A stretch of 6,320 nt of DNA, taken from positions 1-6,320 of the forward strand of contig JABMNB010000599.1 of the NCBI GenBank assembly GCA_013205335.1, read 5' to 3'. This document shows, piece by piece, positions 1-5,716 of the stretch. The first letter of the stretch is position 1. Every line of letters begins with the position of its first letter. The stretch comes from Rhodospirillales bacterium (GTDB lineage: Bacteria > Pseudomonadota > Alphaproteobacteria > Reyranellales > Reyranellaceae). Below the pieces are notes generated by a model. The model was not told the origin of the DNA. It was given only the letters and a program-made list of their open reading frames with translations, and ran no database searches. The position numbers and the translations under genes were made by a program.

Positions 1-394
1 CGGCTCGACCAAGGAAGAGTGGAAGATGGTGGTCGAGACCAAGAAGATTCTTGATCCCAGGATCAAGATCCATGCGACCTGCGTGCGCGTGCCGACTCTG
101 ATCGGCCATGCCGAAGCGGTGAACCTCGAACTCGAGCGGCCACTCGACGATCACGAAGCACGGCGCGTTCTCGCGGCAGCGCCCGGCGTGCTGGTGGTCG
201 ACCAGCGCGAGCCCGGCGGCTATGTGACGCCAAAGGAGATCACCGGCCAGGACGGCGTGTTCGTGAGCCGCATCCGCTCCGATCCCACGGTCGAGAACGG
301 ATTGTCGATGTGGGTCGTCAGCGACAATCTCCGCAAGGGCGCGGCGCTGAATGCCGTGCAGATCGCCGAAGAGCTGATCAAGCGTTACATCTAA
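1..394 (+). CDS. asd: Aspartate-semialdehyde dehydrogenase, C-terminal part (5' end off window)
   Basis: Asd reduces L-aspartyl-4-phosphate to aspartate semialdehyde with NADPH, in the cytoplasm. This is the branch step to lysine/diaminopimelate, threonine and methionine. The open frame runs in from the left edge (first full codon at base 2) and gives 130 residues of a protein usually about 340 long, so the NADP-binding half and the catalytic cysteine lie outside. Visible family hallmarks are GSTKEEWKMVVETKKIL at the start and then CVRVPTLIGHAEAVNLE. The Arg of CVRVP and the His of IGHAE correspond to the substrate-binding arginine and the catalytic histidine of the family. The end of the protein (near-terminal SDNLRKGAALNAVQIAE) is also typical. 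It ends in TAA and is followed by the palindromic element at 414-528. An ATG at 26 is internal, not the start. I am sure of the family. Confidence 0.95.
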   Translation, partial: GSTKEEWKMVVETKKILDPRIKIHATCVRVPTLIGHAEAVNLELERPLDDHEARRVLAAAPGVLVVDQREPGGYVTPKEITGQDGVFVSRIRSDPTVENGLSMWVVSDNLRKGAALNAVQIAEELIKRYI

Positions 395-413
395 GTGGTG
401 TCGTTCTAGACGA

Positions 414-528
414 CCCGCACCACCTCATCCTGAGGAGCGCGAAGCGCGTCTCGAAGGATGGGCGACAGACGCGGTGCGGGCGGCCCATGCTTCGAGACGG
501 CTGCTGCGCAGCCTCCTCAGCATGAGGT
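414..528. repeat. Nested intergenic palindrome, probable dispersed repeat element
   Basis: The outer stem pairs 422-437 with 513-528 (15 of 16 bases, ACCTCATCCTGAGGAG against CTCCTCAGCATGAGGT). The inner stem pairs 448-463 with 483-498 (15 of 16, GTCTCGAAGGATGGGC against GCCCATGCTTCGAGAC). Between the stems, each arm carries its own small hairpin: GCGC-GAA-GCGC at 437-447 and GGCTGC-TGC-GCAGCC at 499-513. The whole can therefore form a branched, cloverleaf-like RNA or a cruciform. A third pairing is possible, CCCGCACC at 414-421 with GGTGCGGG at 473-480, which would give an alternative fold of the left half. From memory, very similar sequence recurs between genes in Bradyrhizobium/Rhodopseudomonas-type genomes, and this is not checked here. 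It lies just after asd, so it could also end or stabilise that transcript, but no T-run follows to support a classical terminator. Confidence 0.8.
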
Positions 529-630
529 TGTTGGGATGATCCAGAAATCGAGCGGCGCTGACCTCCCGGTCCGCGCCATTTTCGTTTGAGGGCGGATGCT
601 TGTGAGGGGGCGCTGAGGTAGACTGCGAGC

Positions 631-2064
631 GTGAACGACGCGCCCCACATCCATCCGACGAAGCGGGAATCCGCGGCTTCCGGCGCACCGACGCCCTTGT
701 TCGGCGGCGAAGCGGACAGCTTCGTGCGGCAGCTGCGGCTGGCGGCGCAGGCCCATCGTGCCGGTCGCCTGGAAGAGGCGATCACTTCGTACCTGCGGCT
801 GCTTGCCGTGCGTCCCGATCACGCCGAGCTGCATAACAATCTGGGCGTCGCGTTGCGCCTCGCCGGCAAGCTCGAAGCCTCGGTGTCGCATCATCGCCTG
901 TCGCTGGCGGCCGACCCGCAAAACCCCGCCCTGCATTCCAATCTCGGCAACGCCTTGCGGGCTACTCACCGTTTCGATGAAGCAGTGAAGCATCATTACC
1001 AGTCGATCGCGCTCAGCCGCGATTATGCCGAGGGCTTCTTCAATCTGGCGCTTTGCCTGCGCGATCTCGGGCGTCTCGACGAAGCCGTCGGCTGCTTCAG
1101 CCGGGCGCTGACGATCAGTCCCGACAGCCGGCGCGCCCGTGTCGAACTCGCGATCGCGCTTTTGATGCGTGGCGACCTCGAAGCGGGCTTCGCGGCCTAC
1201 GAGATCCGCAAGCGCCTGCCCGAGACGCCGACGCCGGAATTCGTACAGCCGGCCTGGGACGGCGGGCCGCTGCAGGACAAGCGCATCGTGCTCTATCCCG
1301 AACAGGGCTTGAGCGACGTGCTGCTGTTCGTACGCTTCGCCCGCGAGCTGAAGCGACGCGGTGCCACCGTCCTCGTGCTGTGTCAGGCGCTGCTGAAGGA
1401 GCTGCTGCAGGCCGTCGATTACATCGACGAGGCGGTTGCCGAGGGCGAGACGCTGCCCGGGTTCGACGTCCATGCCTCTCTGGTGTCGCTGCCGCATCTG
1501 TGCCGCGCCGATTTCGCGGCGCCGTCACTCGGGTCGCCCTATCTCAGGGCGCCGGACGAAAGCCGCATCAAGCTCGGTCGACTCGAGCAAGCGAAGCTGC
1601 GCATCGGTATCTATTGGGCAGCCATGCCGGGCCAGGCCCAGGATCGCCGGCGCTCCGTGTCCTTCTCTCACTTCCTTGCGCTCTCGGGCGATCCGGAGCT
1701 GCTGATCTTCAGCCTGCAGGGCGGGGTCCATCAGAAGGACATCCAGGAGTTCGGGGCCGGTGGGCTGGTGCACGATGTCGGCCGCGGCATCTTCGATTTC
1801 GGCGAGGCGGCGACGGCGCTCTCGCAACTCGACCTGCTCATCTCGATCGACGCCCCGGTGGCGCACCTCGCCGCGGCGATGGGCGTGAAGACCTGGGTGC
1901 TGCTGCCCTCGACCGCCGACTGGCGATGGCAACTGGGCGGTGCCGCGGCGCCCTGGTATCCGTCGGCGCGCCTCTTCCGGCAGGCCCTTCCCGGAGACTG
2001 GAACGACGTCTTCGCCGCCGTGCGGCGCGAACTCGACGTCTTGAAGAAAGCGACTCCGGCCTAG
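631..2064 (+). CDS. TPR repeat protein with C-terminal glycosyltransferase-like domain
   Basis: The 477-residue protein has a TPR array at about residues 33-167. Its four units carry recognisable signatures such as AGRLEEAITSYLRLL, LHNNLGVALRLAGKLEAS, LHSNLGNALRATHRFDEA and FFNLALCLRDLGRLDEA. A GT-B-type glycosyltransferase-like domain (GT9/GT41-related) covers about 217-470. It shows YPEQGLSDVLLF (222-233), SLQGG (361-365), DLLISIDAPVAHLAAAMG (401-418) and WVLLP..ADWRW followed by PWYP..RLFRQ (422-451). Such proteins are thought to transfer sugars to proteins or glycans, with the TPRs binding the partner. The acceptor cannot be read from sequence. Family members usually have SVDTxVAHL where this one has SIDAPVAHL. 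No signal peptide or membrane segment is seen, so it is probably cytoplasmic. The start is GTG. An in-frame TAG only 12 bases upstream (619-621) forbids a longer protein, and the next in-frame starts (TTG 697, GTG 724) would cut into or sit next to the TPRs. The GAGG at 615-618 is a weak, distant ribosome site. Confidence 0.9.
   Translation: MNDAPHIHPTKRESAASGAPTPLFGGEADSFVRQLRLAAQAHRAGRLEEAITSYLRLLAVRPDHAELHNNLGVALRLAGKLEASVSHHRLSLAADPQNPALHSNLGNALRATHRFDEAVKHHYQSIALSRDYAEGFFNLALCLRDLGRLDEAVGCFSRALTISPDSRRARVELAIALLMRGDLEAGFAAYEIRKRLPETPTPEFVQPAWDGGPLQDKRIVLYPEQGLSDVLLFVRFARELKRRGATVLVLCQALLKELLQAVDYIDEAVAEGETLPGFDVHASLVSLPHLCRADFAAPSLGSPYLRAPDESRIKLGRLEQAKLRIGIYWAAMPGQAQDRRRSVSFSHFLALSGDPELLIFSLQGGVHQKDIQEFGAGGLVHDVGRGIFDFGEAATALSQLDLLISIDAPVAHLAAAMGVKTWVLLPSTADWRWQLGGAAAPWYPSARLFRQALPGDWNDVFAAVRRELDVLKKATPA
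2061..2064. other. Shared CTAG palindrome supplying stop codons to two convergent genes
   Basis: The plus-strand TPR-glycosyltransferase ends in TAG at 2062-2064. The minus-strand transferase ends in TAG read from 2063 to 2061. The same four bases, which are their own reverse complement, serve both. There is no untranslated spacer, so any transcription terminator for either gene must lie inside the other gene's coding sequence. Confidence 0.9.
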
Positions 2065-2657
2065 GTCGAATGCCGCCGCAAGGCTTCGGCATCGTCGACA
2101 TCGTCGAGCGTGTCGGCGAGCGTCCACGTGACGTGATTCGGCAGGCTTGCCAGCGTGTCGGTGAGCACCGTCGGCGTCGACCAGAGCACATTGGTGAACA
2201 GAGAACGTGGCAGGGGACGCAAGCGCCGGGCGCCAATCAGCCAGAATCCGCCATCGCGGGCCGGACCGAAGACCAGATCGTGCCGGCCCAGCAATGCGAA
2301 GGCCCGGGCGACGTGATGGGCGCGCATCGCCGGGATGTCGGTGCCGACCAGCACGACGGGGCCCGGCGGCAGCGTCGCAAAGGGCAGCTTCATGCGCCGG
2401 CCGAGATCGCCGTCGCGCTGCGGCCTTCGCCGCGAGACGGGCACGGGGCGCCAGGCAGGATGCGAGAGCTCGGTGTCGGGCGTCACGAACAGCCAGACCG
2501 TCCAGCGCGGATCGCGCATCATCCGCTCGATCTGATCGTCGAGGACCCGGCGATAGAAGCGGGCGGCTTCCATCACGCCGATCTCCTTGCCGAGACGGCG
2601 TTTCACGCGGCCGGTCCGTGGCGCGCGGGCGAAGATGACGAGATGGCGTTTGATCAT
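2061..2657 (-). CDS. TIGR04282-type (DUF2064) glycosyl/nucleotidyl transferase
   Basis: The 198-residue cytoplasmic protein has a GT-A-like fold related to the CofC/nucleotidyltransferase group. Family motifs are visible in order: VIFARAPRTGRVKRRLG (7-23, the nucleotide-binding N-terminus), QRDGDLGRRM (80-89), VGTDIPAM (104-111, with the GTDxP aspartate expected to bind metal or nucleotide), GPARDGGFWLIGAR (131-144) and WSTPTVL (159-165). The length is normal for the family. Members typically travel with a TIGR04283 transferase and a radical SAM protein, and reference databases name the pair 'rSAM/selenodomain-associated' or 'arsenosugar biosynthesis' transferases. The true substrate is unknown. 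It is third and last in its cassette. Its ATG overlaps the upstream gene's TGA as ATGA (2654-2657), and no Shine-Dalgarno sequence precedes it, which suggests translation by re-initiation. Its stop overlaps the convergent gene. Confidence 0.9.
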   Translation of the reverse strand: MIKRHLVIFARAPRTGRVKRRLGKEIGVMEAARFYRRVLDDQIERMMRDPRWTVWLFVTPDTELSHPAWRPVPVSRRRPQRDGDLGRRMKLPFATLPPGPVVLVGTDIPAMRAHHVARAFALLGRHDLVFGPARDGGFWLIGARRLRPLPRSLFTNVLWSTPTVLTDTLASLPNHVTWTLADTLDDVDDAEALRRHST

Positions 2658-3328
2658 CCGTAGAGGCGCCGCAGCGCCTGCGGCGGGACGCCGGCGAAAT
2701 AGAGCGTGAGGCAGGCCAGGTTTCGCAGGGGGCGCACCAGCCAGCCGTCCCGCTGGTAGCGGGCCGCCGAGGTGAATGCATCGGCGTCGAGAAGGATCAG
2801 ATTGTTTCGACCGATGCGGCGCACCAAGTCGACGTCTTCCATGAGCGGCAGCGGGCGGAAGCCGCCGAGACGCTCATAGTGAGCGCGGGAGATCAGCAGG
2901 CCCTGGTCGCCGTACGGCAGTGCCAGAGCGCGGCAACGCCAGGCGGCGAGTCGCTCCACTCTTCGGGCCCCGGCCTCGGCAGCATCGAAGCGCAAGCGGA
3001 AGTAACCGGCTTTGTCGCCGGCCGGGGCGACGAAGCGCGCGATCATGCCGCCCGCGCCGACGCCCAGTCTCGTATCGGCATGCAGAAACAGGATCCAGGG
3101 CGCCCGCCCCGCGGCCGCCCCGGCCGCGAGCTGGCCACCGCGTCCCGCCGCCGCCGTCACGACGGCCGCGCCGGCCCGTCGCGCGATCGCGATCGTGTCG
3201 TCGCGCGAACCGCCGTCGCAGATCGTCGTCGAGAAAGCGAGATCAGAATGGGTGGGAAGCGCCGCCAAGGTGCGGGCGAACGATCGGCCGGCATTCAACG
3301 TCGGAATGACGATGTCGATTGTCGTCAC
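2654..3328 (-). CDS. TIGR04283-type family 2 glycosyltransferase
   Basis: The 224-residue GT-A glycosyltransferase begins with the usual beta-strand IDIVIPTLNAG (4-14). It then shows CDGGSRDDT (37-45, nucleotide-sugar binding), GRGGQLAAG (62-70), LHADT (82-86, the DxD-like metal site), PYGDQGLLISR (138-148), LPLMEDVDLVRR (160-171) and SAARYQRDGW (187-196). This series is diagnostic of the family that accompanies TIGR04282 transferases and radical SAM proteins. No membrane anchor is evident apart from a mildly hydrophobic C-terminus. The open frame extends upstream to 3556, but the extra residues there are an off-frame read of the upstream gene. I chose the GTG at 3328 because the protein then starts right before the first strand and because GTGA joins it to the upstream stop (3325-3328). 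No Shine-Dalgarno sequence is visible, again fitting coupled translation. The donor sugar and acceptor are unknown. Confidence 0.91.
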   Translation of the reverse strand: MTTIDIVIPTLNAGRSFARTLAALPTHSDLAFSTTICDGGSRDDTIAIARRAGAAVVTAAAGRGGQLAAGAAAGRAPWILFLHADTRLGVGAGGMIARFVAPAGDKAGYFRLRFDAAEAGARRVERLAAWRCRALALPYGDQGLLISRAHYERLGGFRPLPLMEDVDLVRRIGRNNLILLDADAFTSAARYQRDGWLVRPLRNLACLTLYFAGVPPQALRRLYG

Positions 3329-4284
3329 GCGCTGCAGGCGGCACCACCCAGGACGCAGAACTTGGCGCAGTGCGGATGATTGAGGGGCACGGCCCCGACG
3401 CTTTCGGCCAGCGTATCGCCCAGCTCGAACTGCGGATCGTAGGGCAGCAAGGTGCAGGCCACGACGGCCGGGCGCGGAGCACCCTTGCGCTTGATCACCA
3501 TGCGGGCCGATGCGCACATCACGCTGTCCGGTGATCTCTTCAGAATGTCCCAGCAAGCCGTCGTGATCTCAGGAACATCGAGGGTTGGGTCCATCTCGGG
3601 GAAGAGGACCAATGTCGCCGGATTGCTCGCGTCGATCGTGACGTCCAGTCGGGCGAAGAGCTGCGCATAGCCGGCGCGAACCTCGTCCTCGGTTTCATGG
3701 GAGAAGCGGCGGCCCGCGACGTGCACCTCGAAGCCAGACTGCGCCAGCCAGACCAGCCCGTCGATCGTCGGCTTCCAGCTTCGCAGGCCGCGCTCTTCCT
3801 CGTGAAGGGCTCTTTCGTAGTGGTCGACCGAAACGCGGATCGCGAGGTTGCCAGCGCCGTGCCGCGTCAGCAGATCGAGAAGAGCCGCCTTCATCCTGGT
3901 CATCGGTTTCATGGCGTTGGTCAGCACCATGGCTTTGAAGCCGCGGGACAGCGCGTCGTCCAGCATCGTCGGCAGGTCGGCATTCATGAATGGCTCGCCC
4001 CCCGTGAAGCCGATCATCCGCGTGCCATGGCCGTTGCGCTCGATCTCGTCGAGATAGGCCGCAACCTCGGCGGCCGAGAGATAGACGAGACGATCGTTGC
4101 GCGGCGAGGATTCCATGTAGCAGTTGCGGCAGGTGAGGTTGCACAGGGTGCCGGTGTTGAACCACAGCGTTTCGAGGTTCTTCAGGTCGACACGGGCACG
4201 CGTCTCGCCCTTGGCCGTGGTCCACGCATCCTTGAATTTCGCGGGATCGAGCAGAACGGACAGCATTGTATCCTGCGCAGGCAT
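3325..4284 (-). CDS. Radical SAM protein with C-terminal cysteine cluster (SPASM/twitch-like)
   Basis: The predicted protein has 319 residues. CNLTCRNC (Cys48, Cys52, Cys55) is the CxxxCxxC motif that binds the [4Fe-4S] cluster cleaving S-adenosylmethionine. TGGEP (94-98) is the SAM-binding glycine motif. At the C-terminus, Cys277 lies before a glycine-containing stretch (FELGD), and Cys306-x3-Cys310-x6-Cys317 ends the protein. These four cysteines could hold an auxiliary cluster, as in SPASM/twitch enzymes. Cys244 and Cys257 are further candidates. It heads a cassette with two transferases, overlapping the next gene by GTGA, so it probably makes or modifies the molecule they act on. It is not obviously ArsS, which has different residues around its cysteines. 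The start is uncertain. The frame is open to a GTG at 4344, but the first 18 codons there are rich in A/T-ending codons (TTA, CTA, CGA, GGA) unlike the rest. ATG 4290, 4284 and 4266 are candidates, and only 4266 has an AGGA just upstream. The substrate is unknown. Confidence 0.88.
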   Translation of the reverse strand: MPAQDTMLSVLLDPAKFKDAWTTAKGETRARVDLKNLETLWFNTGTLCNLTCRNCYMESSPRNDRLVYLSAAEVAAYLDEIERNGHGTRMIGFTGGEPFMNADLPTMLDDALSRGFKAMVLTNAMKPMTRMKAALLDLLTRHGAGNLAIRVSVDHYERALHEEERGLRSWKPTIDGLVWLAQSGFEVHVAGRRFSHETEDEVRAGYAQLFARLDVTIDASNPATLVLFPEMDPTLDVPEITTACWDILKRSPDSVMCASARMVIKRKGAPRPAVVACTLLPYDPQFELGDTLAESVGAVPLNHPHCAKFCVLGGAACSA

Positions 4285-4309
4285 GGCCATCCGTAGCACA
4301 GTTCGTGCA

Positions 4310-4328
4310 CCGGAATGGCAGGTTCCGG
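4310..4328. promoter_or_regulatory. Inverted repeat CCGGAA-N7-TTCCGG in the divergent intergenic region, possible operator
   Basis: A perfect 6-bp inverted repeat with a 7-base spacer sits between the divergent radical SAM gene and the rutE-like gene. A second, looser pair surrounds it to the right: GGACGGTAAC (4327-4336) against GTTACGGTCC (4377-4386), 9 of 10 complementary. The GAAGCTTC palindrome lies at 4369-4376. The location fits a regulator site controlling one or both genes. Short palindromes of this size also arise by chance in GC-rich DNA, and no clear -35/-10 pair was recognised. Confidence 0.3.
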
Positions 4329-4396
4329 ACGGTAACTCGATCACAAGTGCGCGTCTCGACCGTTCGATGAAGCTTCGTTACGGTCCATCACTCATC

Positions 4397-4402
4397 AAGG
4401 GG
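4397..4402 (+). promoter_or_regulatory. Ribosome binding site of the rutE-like gene
   Basis: AAGGGG lies 6 bases before the ATG at 4409, a good match to the anti-Shine-Dalgarno sequence at normal spacing. It fixes the start codon. It is the clearest ribosome site in the window. Confidence 0.75.
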
Positions 4403-4408
4403 AATTAG

Positions 4409-4990
4409 ATGCTCGACGACAAGGCGCTTGCCAAGATCTTCCGCGATGCCCGCACGCACAATGGCTGGCTGCCCAAGCCGGTGACCGACGACCAGCTCCA
4501 CGCAATCTACGATCTCATGAAGTGGGGACCGACCTCGGCCAACTGCCAGCCGGCGCGGATCGTCTTCGTGCGCACGAAAGAGGGCAAGGAGAGGCTCAAG
4601 CCGGCCTTGAGCGCCGGCAATACCGAGAAGACGATGACGGCGCCGGTCACGGCAATCCTGGCTTACGATCCGGAGTTCTTCGAGCACCTGCCGCGGATGT
4701 TTCCGCACGACAAGACCGCCATCCACTGGTTCAAGGGCAAGCCTTCGGCCGAGCCCACCGCGTTCCGCAACGGCAGCCTGCAGGGTGCCTATCTCATCAT
4801 CGCCGCACGCGCCTTGGGCCTCGATTGCGGCGCGATGAGCGGCTTCGACAATGCCAAGGTCGACGCGGCTTTCTTCCCGGACGGCAAGATCAAGACGAAC
4901 TTCCTGTGCAACATCGGCTACGGCGATTCGTCGAAGCTGTTCGACCGCAGCCCGCGTTTCGCGTTCGACGAGGTCTGTACGCTCGCCTGA
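4409..4990 (+). CDS. rutE: RutE-like nitroreductase family protein (putative malonic semialdehyde reductase)
   Basis: The 193-residue FMN-dependent nitroreductase-fold protein closely follows E. coli RutE as I remember it: DARTHNGW (13-20), LMKWGPTSANCQPARIVF (36-53), EGKERLKPALSAGN (58-71), TAPVTAI (77-83), TAFRNGSLQGAYLI (117-130), ALGLDCGAMSGFD (135-147) and NIGYGDSSKL (168-177). RutE reduces malonic semialdehyde to 3-hydroxypropionate in the Rut pyrimidine (uracil) degradation pathway, using NAD(P)H in the cytoplasm. The length is normal for the family (about 196). No other rut gene is seen on either side, so it stands alone here. It may be a stand-alone reductase of reactive semialdehydes or another small substrate, or the other rut genes may be elsewhere. 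It starts at ATG with a strong AAGGGG site, probably has its own promoter in the divergent gap, and ends 23 bp from the stop of the convergent exporter gene. Family assignment is firm, the exact substrate less so. Confidence 0.9.
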   Translation: MLDDKALAKIFRDARTHNGWLPKPVTDDQLHAIYDLMKWGPTSANCQPARIVFVRTKEGKERLKPALSAGNTEKTMTAPVTAILAYDPEFFEHLPRMFPHDKTAIHWFKGKPSAEPTAFRNGSLQGAYLIIAARALGLDCGAMSGFDNAKVDAAFFPDGKIKTNFLCNIGYGDSSKLFDRSPRFAFDEVCTLA

Positions 4991-5013
4991 GCCGGCGGTT
5001 CCTGGAAAAAGCC

Positions 5014-5709
5014 CTACAAGCCGAAGACGCGGCCGATCTGCTTCCAGGGCAGCGGCAGGAGCGAGATCAGCGCGACCAGGCCGAAGCCCAGAATGATGGC
5101 GCCGGAACCGCGGTTGAGCCAGAGCAGGCCGGCGCCGGTGAAGCGCGCACGAAGCGACATCGACGCCATGCAGATGATCGTCCACCAGGCCAGTGCGCCG
5201 CAAAACACGGAGGCGACCAGCAAGGCGGCATCGGGCAGGCTGGCGCCGACGCCGGCCAGGTTTCGGCCGGCGAAAGCCGCGCCGAAGGCCATCACGGTGA
5301 GCGGATTGAACACGGTGATGAAGAAGCTCGAACTGGCATAGTGGAAGTGCGTCGCGAACTTGTGCTCGCGGTCGTCGGCGACGGGATCGCCCACGTTGCG
5401 TGGCCGGTGGCGCATTGTCGTCCAGCCCATGATCACCAGGACGAGGCCGCCGATACCGAGCAGCCAGGCCTCGCGTTCGATGACGAACCTCTGCACGAAA
5501 GACAGTCCGAACGCGGCGACGGCACCGAACACCGCGTCGCCCAGCGCCGCGCCGATGCCGGTCATGTAACCCGCCATGGCGCCGACGGTGATGGAGCGCC
5601 GCATGCAGAGCACGGCTGCCGGTCCGACCGGCACGGCGATCAGGAAGCCGATCGCCGCGCCCTCGATGGCGAGCGAGAGGGGATTGAAGACGAAGCCCGG
5701 CACGGTCAT
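5014..5709 (-). CDS. LysE/RhtB-family amino-acid exporter
   Basis: The 231-residue inner-membrane protein has about six hydrophobic segments, roughly residues 12-35, 42-70, 83-98, 124-145, 160-182 and 203-222. The signature AVPVGPAAVLCMRRSI (25-40) in the first segments and NPLTVMAFGAAFAG (135-148) in the fourth are characteristic of LysE-type translocators, which export amino acids or related metabolites using the proton motive force. The substrate cannot be told from sequence. The frame is open well upstream to 5910, but that part is an Arg/Ser-rich off-frame read of pdxY. The ATG at 5709 gives a protein of normal family length and lies 7 bp after the pdxY stop, implying co-transcription. 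The nearest purine-rich stretch (GAGAAG) is 13 bases from the ATG, so the ribosome site is weak. A GTG at 5703 is an alternative start. Confidence 0.88.
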   Translation of the reverse strand: MTVPGFVFNPLSLAIEGAAIGFLIAVPVGPAAVLCMRRSITVGAMAGYMTGIGAALGDAVFGAVAAFGLSFVQRFVIEREAWLLGIGGLVLVIMGWTTMRHRPRNVGDPVADDREHKFATHFHYASSSFFITVFNPLTVMAFGAAFAGRNLAGVGASLPDAALLVASVFCGALAWWTIICMASMSLRARFTGAGLLWLNRGSGAIILGFGLVALISLLPLPWKQIGRVFGL

Positions 5710-5716
5710 CGCGCGT

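Noticed and set aside
1053..2663. Long plus-strand open frame of 536 codons overlapping the TPR-glycosyltransferase and antisense to the next gene
   Set aside because: Its translation is dominated by Arg, Ala and Gly with no recognisable motif, and it crosses two genes with clear family signatures in other frames. It is the usual shadow of GC-rich coding DNA.
1525..2781. Minus-strand open frame of 418 codons across the convergent junction
   Set aside because: Low-complexity Arg/Ala/Ser-rich product, no family motif, and it conflicts with two well-supported genes.
3325..3327. Possible selenocysteine codon (TGA) at the end of the radical SAM gene, since related systems include selenoproteins
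   Set aside because: Read-through gives only nine residues, with no cysteine-like motif, before another TGA. The same bases form the GTGA overlap with the next gene, so it is a normal stop.
3329..3556. N-terminal extension of the TIGR04283 transferase to the upstream start at 3556
   Set aside because: The added residues match no glycosyltransferase and overlap the conserved C-terminal cysteine region of the radical SAM gene. The GTG at 3328 gives a family-length protein.
4285..4344. Longer radical SAM protein starting at GTG 4344
   Set aside because: Codons in this stretch are unlike the rest of the gene (several A- or T-ending rare codons), no ribosome site precedes the GTG, and it covers the inverted repeat.
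4991..5013. Terminator between the convergent rutE-like and exporter genes
   Set aside because: The 23 bases hold only a short GCCGGC palindrome and an A-run, with no stem long enough to support a terminator call.
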